A stretch of 64,000 bases of DNA, from the NCBI GenBank assembly GCA_963723355.1, contig CAVRQQ010000024.1:1-64000 (forward strand), in the 5' to 3' direction. Positions 35,940 to 43,442 of the stretch are shown here, one piece after another. Within the stretch, counting starts at the first letter, position 1. Every line of letters begins with the position of its first letter. Source of the DNA: JAFDBW01 sp963723355 (GTDB lineage Bacteria > Desulfobacterota > Desulfuromonadia > Desulfuromonadales > BM103). The notes beneath the pieces were generated by a model. The model was not told the origin of the DNA and did not search any database. It worked only from the letters and a program-made list of their open reading frames with translations. The translations under genes and the position numbers were made by a program.

Positions 35940-36079
35940 ACGGCTTCCTTGCAAATGAATTGACTGCTTTATTTCAACAGGCAGTTATCAGGCAGGCTCA
36001 ATATAGTAACGCAGAGGCGGCTGGTCAAGAAGTCTGATGGGTGATCTCGAATTATATTTATGAACCGGAGGTTCCGCTG

Positions 36080-37285
36080 CTATTGGAATGCAGCGGCCAG
36101 CCAACATCCACCACCGACCAGCAGGGCGGCAGCCTGGGCCGGGATGGCCTGTCGCATCTCTTTTTCAACTCCTGAGGGGGAGGTGAAGGTCGATGAGCCG
36201 GTGAAGTGCATGGCACACCAGGAAGAGACCGTGGTGACGGCGATCAGCAGGGCCATGGAGTTCAGCCAGTCGAGTGAAGCAGACAGGAGGACGACACCAG
36301 GCAAGCCCGTAACCAATCCGGCTATTGCACCTTTCATGGCAAAGGCCCGTCCGGGCAGCCATGGCAGCAGCAACGGCACCAGCACGGCGCCGGTGAAGAC
36401 CCCGAGCAGGCCCGAACAGATAGCGGCGCCGCCACGACTCCATACGGCAGAAAGTGAGAAGAACTGCGGCCCGATTCCGCCGAGGATGAAGAGAGCCAGG
36501 ATACTCCACATGATCTGTTTGCGCATGTTGACGAGTTCAACAGGTGTCAGCACCAGCCGATCGACAAGTCCGAAGGTGACGCGACGCATCTGGGGTGTGG
36601 CATGGCAGTCATCACGCAGGAAACGCGGCAGGTCATTGCTGCGCACCGGACCGAAGACGACCTTGAAGCCGCAAGCCTTGCTGACCTTATGGGAGGCGAC
36701 GCCGGGGGCGCCGAGCTGGGGCACGATCAGGGTGCGGTGATTGACGATCTGGTCCAGTCCGGTGATTTGCACCAGGCGAATTATTTCGTCCGTGCCGAAG
36801 GTCCCTTTGCCGGCAGCGCACCAGACGTTGACCCCTTTGGTGTCCAGGACCAACAGCCAGAGGTCGTGGCCGTGCATGTCGCGGCGCACGATATCGAAAG
36901 TCATCTTGTAATTGGCTGTGACCAGGACATGACTGTCGGCAGTTGGTGAGCCGATGGCATAGAGTCCAGGGGCGATGCTGTAGCGGTTGCGACCAAGTCC
37001 CCAGCGCATCTGCCAGCGGCCGGAGATATCGGTACACGTCAACCTGGTTGTGATTTGCGGGACCCGGCCGGCCGGGGTGTCGAGCCAGCCGCAGACGAAA
37101 GGCCAGAGCTTGTAGCCGGGACGGTCATCAGCAACGGCCGGGCAGCAGGTGTCGGTGCTGTTGTCCGGTGGGCAGCAGGTGCCGGCAGGCGTGGCGGCTG
37201 GCGGACAACAAGCTGCCAATTCAGCTTTTGTGGGCGGGCAACAGCCGGTGTCGTTTCCCGGGGGAGGACAGCAGGGGTCGCTCAT
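36080..37285 (-). CDS. hgcA: HgcA, corrinoid protein of mercury methylation
   Basis: 401 residues from the ATG at 37285. The signature cap-helix motif NVWCAAGK lies at residues 153-160, with Cys156 as the expected lower axial ligand of cobalamin. Around it are PGLYAIG, VLVTANYKMTFD, PQLGAPGVASH and FKVVFGPVR, typical of the CdhD-like corrinoid domain. The C-terminal 145 residues hold about five membrane segments and FTGSSTFTSPSGVEKEMR, a HgcA hallmark. Residues 1-55 are an added Cys-rich tail. HgcA transfers methyl to Hg(II) with the ferredoxin HgcB, but no hgcB lies in this window. It starts eight bases after aroG. Confidence 0.9.
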   Translation of the reverse strand: MSDPCCPPPGNDTGCCPPTKAELAACCPPAATPAGTCCPPDNSTDTCCPAVADDRPGYKLWPFVCGWLDTPAGRVPQITTRLTCTDISGRWQMRWGLGRNRYSIAPGLYAIGSPTADSHVLVTANYKMTFDIVRRDMHGHDLWLLVLDTKGVNVWCAAGKGTFGTDEIIRLVQITGLDQIVNHRTLIVPQLGAPGVASHKVSKACGFKVVFGPVRSNDLPRFLRDDCHATPQMRRVTFGLVDRLVLTPVELVNMRKQIMWSILALFILGGIGPQFFSLSAVWSRGGAAICSGLLGVFTGAVLVPLLLPWLPGRAFAMKGAIAGLVTGLPGVVLLSASLDWLNSMALLIAVTTVSSWCAMHFTGSSTFTSPSGVEKEMRQAIPAQAAALLVGGGCWLAAAFQ

Positions 37286-37293
37286 GAAGGTCC

Positions 37294-38358
37294 TTAAATC
37301 TTGCGTCCGCCACACGCCTTGAGCGTGGCATGGGCATGGCGCAGCATGCGTTCGGTGGTCTCCCAGTTTACGCACTTGTCGGTGATCGAGATGCCGTATT
37401 CCAGGTCTTCCAGCTTGTCGGCCATTTTCTGGTTGCCTTCCTTGAGAAAGCTTTCGATCATCAGTGAGCCGATCTTGGCGTTGCCGGCTGCGACCTGCTC
37501 CATGACATCCTGCATGACAGCTTCCTGGCGGTTGTGGTCCTTGAGTGAGTTGGCGTGGCTGCAGTCCACCATCAGAGTGGTTTTGATCCCGGTCTTGTCG
37601 AGTTTTTTCACGGCCCGCGCAATGTCCGCCGCTGCGTAATTCGGTCTGTCGTTACCGCCGCGCAGAACGATGTGAACATCCTGGTTGCCGGTCGTGCGGA
37701 CGATTGATGTCCGACCCTCGCGGTTGATGCCTAGAAAGCTGTGCGGGTGACAGGCGGCGCCCATGGCGTCGATGGCGATCTGCAGGTTGCCGTCGGTGCC
37801 GTTCTTGAATCCGACCGGGAAGGAGAGGCCGCTCGACATCTCACGGTGGGTCTGACTTTCAGTGGTCCGTGCGCCGATTGCTCCCCAGCTGATCGTGTCG
37901 GCCATGTACTGTGGCGTGATCGGGTCGAGCATCTCTGTTGCGACCGGCAGACCCATGGCGGTAATGTTGAGCATCAGGCGGCGGGCAATCCCGAGTCCCT
38001 TTGAGATCAGGTGCGTACCGTTGAGGTCCGGGTCGTTGATCAGGCCCTTCCAGCCGATCGTAGTGCGGGGTTTTTCAAAGTAGACGCGCATCACCAGCAA
38101 CAACTGGTCATGGAGTTCGCTGTTAAGCTTTGCCAGACGTTCGGCATATTCAATGGCTGCCTTCGGATCGTGAATCGAGCAGGGTCCGATGACCACCATC
38201 ATACGCGGGTCACGGTTCCAGAGGATGTCCTGGACCTGCGCACGGGATTTGGCGACGAATCCGGCATCCTCTTCGGAAAGTGGCAGGACCTGTTTCAGAT
38301 CTGCGGGAGCGATAAGCGGGGTCAAGCCGCTGACATTGAGATTGTTGGTCCGAACCAT
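37294..38358 (-). CDS. aroG: 3-deoxy-7-phosphoheptulonate synthase, type I-alpha (AroG/F/H)
   Basis: 354 residues. The E. coli-type DAHP synthase pattern is complete: VVIGPCSIHDPKAA, MRVYFEKPRTTIGWKGLINDP, GARTTESQTHREMSSGLSFPVGFKNGTDG, GKxxR-equivalent HIVLRGGNDRPNY, MVDCSHANS and SLMIESFL. It is a different class from the enzyme at 6.8 kb. It reads into hgcA with an 8-base gap. Feedback specificity (Phe, Tyr or Trp) cannot be inferred safely. Confidence 0.95.
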   Translation of the reverse strand: MVRTNNLNVSGLTPLIAPADLKQVLPLSEEDAGFVAKSRAQVQDILWNRDPRMMVVIGPCSIHDPKAAIEYAERLAKLNSELHDQLLLVMRVYFEKPRTTIGWKGLINDPDLNGTHLISKGLGIARRLMLNITAMGLPVATEMLDPITPQYMADTISWGAIGARTTESQTHREMSSGLSFPVGFKNGTDGNLQIAIDAMGAACHPHSFLGINREGRTSIVRTTGNQDVHIVLRGGNDRPNYAAADIARAVKKLDKTGIKTTLMVDCSHANSLKDHNRQEAVMQDVMEQVAAGNAKIGSLMIESFLKEGNQKMADKLEDLEYGISITDKCVNWETTERMLRHAHATLKACGGRKI

Positions 38359-38544
38359 GAGTTTCTCCTGAGTGCTGGGTCAAAAAAAGAGCATTATCTC
38401 CTACAAAACGGAGAAAAATCAATAAGATTAAAGGATTTAGCCTCATCATATGATTGACACATTTCCTCCTAACACGCTATAAATCAGTATTATTAAGACT
38501 TTATTTGAGCCGTGACTTGAACTGTGTCCCGGTCAGGAGCTTTC

Positions 38545-38835
38545 ATGGACGTATTGATCAGTGCCGTCTTTCAGGTTTTGCATGCCATTCTTTCGATCTA
38601 TTTCTGGATTGTCATAGGTAGAGCGGTGATCTCCTGGGTCAACCCGGACCCGTACAACCCGATCGTTCGCTTCCTGCACAACGCGACTGAGCCTGTGTTT
38701 AGCCGTATGCGGCGAATTCTGCCCCTGCAGTTTGGCGGTATGGATTTCACTCCGATTGTCTTGTTGATTATCATTGGCGTGCTGCAGAACATTCTCGCCC
38801 AAATCCAGTACAAATTGACTTATGGCGGTTTCTAG
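38545..38835 (+). CDS. YggT family membrane protein
   Basis: 96 residues from the ATG at 38545, which has CAGGAG four bases upstream. Two hydrophobic stretches flank the conserved ISWVNPDPYNPIVRFLHNATEPVFSRMRRILP. YggT proteins are linked to osmotic response and cell-shape clusters. It is followed by divIVA and yggU, a common arrangement. Confidence 0.9.
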   Translation: MDVLISAVFQVLHAILSIYFWIVIGRAVISWVNPDPYNPIVRFLHNATEPVFSRMRRILPLQFGGMDFTPIVLLIIIGVLQNILAQIQYKLTYGGF

Positions 38836-38844
38836 GCGGTTGTC

Positions 38845-39549
38845 ATGAAAATCAGTCCGATCGATATCCAGCAGCAACAGTTTAAATCGCGCCCTTTCGG
38901 TTATGAAAAAGCCGGTGTCGACCGGTTCCTAGAACTCCTGGCCGAGGAACTGGAGAGGTTGATTCGGGAAAATATAGACCTGATGGAGGAACTGGCACGC
39001 GATAAAGCAAGTCTGGCAGAGATGCGCGATCGCGAGGAAAACCTCAAACAGACCCTGGTGACGGCCCAGAAGCTTACCGACGAGTTGAAGTCGACGGCTC
39101 GTCGTGAAGTTGATGTCATGATGGCCGAGGCCGAAGTCAAGGCGGAGCGGCTGATGCACAACGCCGAAGAGCGACGCCAGGAATTAATCAATGAACTTCA
39201 GGAAATCAAACGGCAGAAGATAGATTTTGAAGTCAGTCTGCGAGGCCTGCTGGAAAAACATATCAGGATGCTCGATCTGAACGCGGTGGCGATTGAACAG
39301 CATGATGCGGACACCAGGCTGCTTGAGGAACCACTGCCGTTTGTCAAGCACCATGAGCACGAGGTTGAATCACGGGAATCGCAATTCGAGTCAGCAGGCG
39401 CGGTTGAAAAACCGTACGAAGATGCGGAGTTTTCAGAGCCGCCGCAACCGGTGAATGGCAAACAACGATCCAGTACGCCGCCGGCCCCGGAGCTGGCCTT
39501 CGATTTCGATCCCGGAGATCACGCGGACGAAGAGGACCTTCCCAAGTGA
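38845..39549 (+). CDS. DivIVA domain protein
   Basis: 234 residues. The N-terminus MKISPIDIQQQQFKSRPFGYEKAGVDRFLELLAEEL is the DivIVA membrane-curvature-binding domain. A long coiled coil runs to about residue 150, and the C-terminal 80 residues are acidic and proline-rich, ending EEDLPK. In proteobacteria such proteins localise at poles or septa. It begins 9 bases after yggT and overlaps yggU by four. Confidence 0.9.
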   Translation: MKISPIDIQQQQFKSRPFGYEKAGVDRFLELLAEELERLIRENIDLMEELARDKASLAEMRDREENLKQTLVTAQKLTDELKSTARREVDVMMAEAEVKAERLMHNAEERRQELINELQEIKRQKIDFEVSLRGLLEKHIRMLDLNAVAIEQHDADTRLLEEPLPFVKHHEHEVESRESQFESAGAVEKPYEDAEFSEPPQPVNGKQRSSTPPAPELAFDFDPGDHADEEDLPK

Positions 39550-39851
39550 CCCTGAAGTGCCTGCGCAACACTGCCGCGGGTGTCGAAATTTTTCTTTATG
39601 TCCAGCCCCGTGCCAGCCGCAGCAAAATAGCGGGTATCCAGGGCGAAGAGCTCAAGGTCGCCCTGACCGCTCCGCCGGTGGATGGTGCTGCAAACAAGGC
39701 CTGTCGGATTTTTTTAGCCAGGCTCTGTAACATTCCCCGTAGCCGCGTCCTGCTGGTCGCCGGTGAGACCTCACGGCACAAACGCCTGCTGCTCGAGGGT
39801 GCCAACCTTCGGCAAATCGAAGCTCTGCTCGAGGATTTGCTGGGGGCTTGA
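39546..39851 (+). CDS. DUF167/YggU family protein
   Basis: 101 residues starting at a GTG that overlaps the divIVA stop (GTGA). The conserved core VQPRASRSKIAGIQGEELKVALTAPPVDGAANKACRIFLA identifies DUF167. Function is unknown across the family; conserved in operons with yggT. Confidence 0.9.
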   Translation: MTLKCLRNTAAGVEIFLYVQPRASRSKIAGIQGEELKVALTAPPVDGAANKACRIFLARLCNIPRSRVLLVAGETSRHKRLLLEGANLRQIEALLEDLLGA

Positions 39852-39948
39852 CATCTCATGGTAAAGTCATTAAATTACCGTCGCATTTTTTATCAACCTG
39901 GAGCTGTGGGTCCGGGTGTACACTCATTCAGGGAAAAGGTGATTCGTT

Positions 39949-40197
39949 ATGCCGATGTACGAATATCAATGCAAGCAATGCGGGCTGGTTTTTGAAGCCC
40001 GTCAGAAGTTTTCCGATAAACCGTTGACCGAATGCAGGGAATGCGGTGGTCAGGTGGCCAAGCTGATCTCGCAGACCGGTTTTGCCCTGAAAGGCGATGG
40101 CTGGTATCAGCAGGGCTATGGCCAGAAGCCGGCGGCCTGCCCCAGCGCAGATGCCGGTGGCGGCTGCGCCGGTTGCCCGAAAGCGGCCAATGAGTAG
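39949..40197 (+). CDS. FmdB family zinc-ribbon protein
   Basis: 82 residues starting MPMYEYQCKQCGLVFEARQKFSDKPLTECRECGG, the FmdB zinc ribbon with CxxC pairs at about 8-11 and 29-32. A Cys-containing tail (CPSADAGGGCAGC) could bind another metal. These small proteins are suspected regulators; no target is evident. A strong terminator follows. Confidence 0.9.
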   Translation: MPMYEYQCKQCGLVFEARQKFSDKPLTECRECGGQVAKLISQTGFALKGDGWYQQGYGQKPAACPSADAGGGCAGCPKAANE

Positions 40198-40223
40198 ATT
40201 GACCTGTTCTGCAATAACGACGC

Positions 40224-40260
40224 AAGGCCGCCCGGTTAAAAAACCGGGCGGCCTTTTTTA
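40224..40260 (+). terminator. Terminator after the FmdB gene
   Basis: AAGGCCGCCCGGTT / AACCGGGCGGCCTT, four-base loop, T-run of six. Confidence 0.9.
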
Positions 40261-40389
40261 TCTCTTTGGTTGAGGTTGCCTGGCCGCTTAGATATATTGA
40301 CAACGTTGACTTAAATGACAGAATCCATAGAGCAAGGTGCTTGACATGATTGAAAGTGGCGTGCCGGTCATGGGTGCGGGAGAGTGAAG

Positions 40390-40581
40390 ATGCTGATACG
40401 CGTATTGTACAATGACGGCTACTACGATTATGTCAAGCCGCAGCTCCTCGACCAACTGGTCGAGTCGAACCAGATCATCACTTTTTACCGGCAGAGCGGT
40501 CCGGCTGTTTTGGGCGTTGACCGCGTCCGTTCCTCTCGACGCAACGACTATGACGGACCCGAGCGCAGAGTGCCTGCGTGA
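40390..40581 (+). CDS. Small conserved protein of geobacterial type (GSU3473-like)
   Basis: 63 residues from the ATG at 40390 with GGAGAG seven bases upstream. MLIRVLYNDGYYDYVKPQLLDQLVESNQIITFYRQSGPAVLGVDRVR resembles short proteins common in Geobacter relatives and annotated only by locus name. The basic tail RSSRRNDYDGPERRVPA contains a YxGPERR motif. Function unknown. Single gene. Confidence 0.7.
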   Translation: MLIRVLYNDGYYDYVKPQLLDQLVESNQIITFYRQSGPAVLGVDRVRSSRRNDYDGPERRVPA

Positions 40582-40732
40582 TCAAACCGGCCTGCAACCA
40601 GGCAGGGCCTTGCTTTTTATCTCGTACCTTTTTCTCAAACCGGCAATCGCCAGCGGTCCTCAGATAGTGATCTTCCTCAGTTTCCCGTCCTGAAGTATGC
40701 TTCTAATCTGTAAATTAAATAGGTTCTTGCTG

Positions 40733-40761
40733 TTGACTTCATCCGCTTAGGCGGATATCTT
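40733..40761 (+). promoter_or_regulatory. Promoter of the arsenic operon, apparently leaderless
   Basis: TTGACT (40733-40738) and TATCTT (40756-40761) are spaced by 17 bases. The start codon of arsR is at 40768, the position where transcription should begin. No ribosome-binding site is visible between the -10 box and the ATG. Confidence 0.6.
40741..40756. promoter_or_regulatory. ArsR operator
   Basis: Perfect palindrome ATCCGC-TTAG-GCGGAT that fills the spacer of the arsR promoter. Autorepression by ArsR bound here is inferred from position. Confidence 0.65.
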
Positions 40762-40767
40762 CTGCAT

Positions 40768-41109
40768 ATGAAGAACGAAGCCGGCATATTCAAAGCCCTG
40801 GCGGATGAAACCAGACTGCGCGTCCTGCTGCTGTTGCTCGATGGCGAGCTGTGCGTGTGTGAGATCATCGCCGCGCTCGAACTGCCCCAGTCAACCATTT
40901 CACGTCACCTGGCGTACCTGAAAAGAACCGGTTGGGTCCGGGATCGCAAGCAGGGAGTCTGGATGTATTACTGTCTCAATGACAATAACGTTTTGATGCG
41001 CGAACTGCGACCAATCCTGGAAAAACATCTTGCCGGCAGTCAGGTGCATAGACTGGCGCTGAAAAGGCTGCGGGCGTTTCAAGAACAAGAGGATCAGCAA
41101 ACATGCTGA
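40768..41109 (+). CDS. arsR: ArsR family arsenic-responsive repressor
   Basis: 113 residues. A winged helix (FKALADETRLRVLLLLLDGELCVCEIIAALELPQSTISRHLAYLKRTGWVRDRKQGVWMYYCL) carries the ELCVCE motif, the As(III)-binding Cys pair in helix alpha3. It should leave its operator when As(III) binds. It heads the operon with GAPDH, arsJ and acr3. Confidence 0.95.
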   Translation: MKNEAGIFKALADETRLRVLLLLLDGELCVCEIIAALELPQSTISRHLAYLKRTGWVRDRKQGVWMYYCLNDNNVLMRELRPILEKHLAGSQVHRLALKRLRAFQEQEDQQTC

Positions 41110-41182
41110 TTTTTTTTGCCCGGCAGATATCCACCGGAACAGGTAAAGAGGGCCGGCGAGAACCACTAAGGGAGTTCCTCAA

Positions 41183-42202
41183 ATGAGTATCCGTATCGGC
41201 ATCAATGGTTTCGGCCGGATGGGACGTCTCGCCTTACGGGCGGCCTGGGATTGGCCGGATTTCGAAATCGTCCATATCAATGAAGTCAAAGGCGGCCCGG
41301 AGGCGGCGGCCCACTTGCTGGAGTTCGACTCGGTGCATGGCCGGTGGCAGCGTGACATCCGGGTTGTCGACGGCTCTCTCGTCATTGACGGCAGGACAGC
41401 CGGTTTCAGTGCAGAAAAAGCCCCTGGTGATGTTCCCTGGGGAAAGCGGGGGGTTGATATCGTTATCGAATCCTCGGGGAAGTTCCGCACGCCGGAACTA
41501 TTGCAACCTTATTACGATAGGGGGGTGAAAAAGGTGATCGTCGCCGCACCGGTCAAACAGGGGGCCTTGAATATCGTCATGGGGGTCAACGATGACCTCT
41601 ACGATCGTGACAGGCATCACCTGTTGACCGCGGCATCCTGCACCACCAACTGTCTGGCGCCGGTGGTCAAGGTGCTGCACGAGCAGATCGGCATCGAGCA
41701 CGGCGTCATCACCACGATTCACGATCAGACCAACACCCAGGTGATCGTCGATGCCCCGCACAAGGATTTGCGCCGGGCCCGGGCCGCCAGTCTTTCCCTG
41801 ATCCCGACCACTACTGGTTCGGCGACGGCCATCACCCTGATCTATCCGGAGCTGAAGGGCAAGCTCAACGGCCTTGCGGTGCGGGTGCCGCTGCTCAACG
41901 CCTCGATCACCGATGCGGTGTTCGAAATGCAGCGACCTGTGACAGAAGACGAGATCAACGGCCTGTTCAAAGCGGCCGAGGCGACTTATCTCAAAGGGAT
42001 TCTTGGTGTCGAAGAGCGCCCCCTGGTCTCGATCGACTTCAAGGGGGATCCCCGCTCGTCGATTATCGATGCGCCTTCAACCATGGTCGTCGATGGCACG
42101 CAGCTCAAGGTTCTGGCCTGGTACGACAACGAGATGGGTTATGTTTACCGCATGATGGAACTCTGCAGTAAGGTTGCGCACTCTCTCCAGGCGACTCGAT
42201 GA
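41183..42202 (+). CDS. ArsJ-associated glyceraldehyde-3-phosphate dehydrogenase
   Basis: 339 residues. It has the NAD site GINGFGRMGRLALRAAW, the catalytic SCTTNCLAPVVKVL, and the C-terminal WYDNEMGY. Its position before arsJ identifies it as the detoxification paralogue that uses arsenate in place of phosphate to make 1-arseno-3-phosphoglycerate, which ArsJ exports. Overlaps arsJ by four bases. Confidence 0.93.
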   Translation: MSIRIGINGFGRMGRLALRAAWDWPDFEIVHINEVKGGPEAAAHLLEFDSVHGRWQRDIRVVDGSLVIDGRTAGFSAEKAPGDVPWGKRGVDIVIESSGKFRTPELLQPYYDRGVKKVIVAAPVKQGALNIVMGVNDDLYDRDRHHLLTAASCTTNCLAPVVKVLHEQIGIEHGVITTIHDQTNTQVIVDAPHKDLRRARAASLSLIPTTTGSATAITLIYPELKGKLNGLAVRVPLLNASITDAVFEMQRPVTEDEINGLFKAAEATYLKGILGVEERPLVSIDFKGDPRSSIIDAPSTMVVDGTQLKVLAWYDNEMGYVYRMMELCSKVAHSLQATR

Positions 42203-43419
42203 CGGGCCTTCGGAACTACACGCTGGTCACAGCCGCCTACTGGGGCTTTACACTCACCGACGGCGCCCTGCGCATGCTGGTGCTGCTGCACTTTCACGAG
42301 TTGGGGTATTCAGCGGTACAGATTGCCTTTCTTTTCCTGCTCTACGAGTTCTGCGGCGTTGTCACCAACCTGGTCGGCGGCTGGGTCGGCTCGCACTTGG
42401 GCCTGAAGGTGACCCTGTTTGCCGGCCTGGCCCTGCAGGTCGTCGCCCTGTCGGCGTTGGCCATGCTCGATCCGACCTGGTCGGTTGCTTCGTCAGTGGC
42501 TTATGTGATGGGGGCGCAGGCGCTCTCGGGCATCGCCAAGGACCTGACCAAAATGAGTTCGAAAAGCGCCATTAAGGTGCTGGTCCCCGAGGATGCCGAC
42601 AGCGCGCTGTTCAAGTGGGTTGCGCTGCTGACCGGCTCGAAAAACGCCCTGAAGGGCGCCGGTTTCTTCCTCGGCGGCGTTTTGCTGACCTGGATCGGCT
42701 TTCGCGGCTCGCTGTTGGCCATGGCCGGGGCCCTGGCGCTGGTGCTCCTGGCAACCCTGGTGTCGCTGCCGCGAGAGATCGGCATGGCCAGGCAGAAGAC
42801 CCGCTTCAGCGCCATCCTGTCGAAGAGCCGAGACATCAATATCCTCTCGGCGGCCCGGCTGTTCCTGTTCGGCTCGCGCGACATCTGGTTCGTGGTCGGC
42901 CTGCCGGTGTTCCTCGCCGCCAGCCTTGACTGGAGTCACGCCGAGGTTGGCGGCTTCCTGGCGTTGTGGGTGATTGGCTATGGCGGCGTGCAGGCGCTGG
43001 CCCCCGGTCTGCTCAAAGGGATGCTCGGCGACGGCACGCCGCGTGGCGGCACGGCATCATGCGGCGCATTTGCCCTGGCCGTGCTGACCGCACTGATCGC
43101 TATCGGCGTCAGCCTTGATCTGTCGCCCTGGCTCACAGTGGTCAGCGGCCTGGCCCTGTTCGGAGTGATCTTCGCCATCAACTCTTCGGTACACAGCTAC
43201 CTGGTCCTCGCCTACACCGAGAGCGATCAGGCGGCTCTGAATGTCGGTTTCTACTACATGGCCAATGCCATGGGCCGGTTGATCGGCACGCTGCTCTCGG
43301 GCGTGGTGTTTCAAATGGCAGGGCTGGCAGGTTGTCTCTGGGTGTCTGCTGGGTTTGTTATCACCGCCGCCTTGTTATCCCTGAAACTACCGCGCGGCAG
43401 CATCGTCACAGCGGCATAA
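42199..43419 (+). CDS. arsJ: ArsJ organoarsenical (1-arseno-3-phosphoglycerate) efflux permease
   Basis: 406 residues, MFS type with about 11-12 hydrophobic segments. The ArsJ N-terminus NYTLVTAAYWGFTLTDGALRMLVLLHFHELGYS and block ALSGIAKDLTKMSSKSAIKVLVPEDADSALFKWVALLTGSKNALKGAGFFLGG are characteristic. Export and breakdown of the product outside yields an As(V) resistance route that needs no reductase. It is translationally coupled to the GAPDH gene. Confidence 0.94.
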   Translation: MTGLRNYTLVTAAYWGFTLTDGALRMLVLLHFHELGYSAVQIAFLFLLYEFCGVVTNLVGGWVGSHLGLKVTLFAGLALQVVALSALAMLDPTWSVASSVAYVMGAQALSGIAKDLTKMSSKSAIKVLVPEDADSALFKWVALLTGSKNALKGAGFFLGGVLLTWIGFRGSLLAMAGALALVLLATLVSLPREIGMARQKTRFSAILSKSRDINILSAARLFLFGSRDIWFVVGLPVFLAASLDWSHAEVGGFLALWVIGYGGVQALAPGLLKGMLGDGTPRGGTASCGAFALAVLTALIAIGVSLDLSPWLTVVSGLALFGVIFAINSSVHSYLVLAYTESDQAALNVGFYYMANAMGRLIGTLLSGVVFQMAGLAGCLWVSAGFVITAALLSLKLPRGSIVTAA

Positions 43420-43442
43420 CCTTCAGTTTGCAGGGGGAAGAT

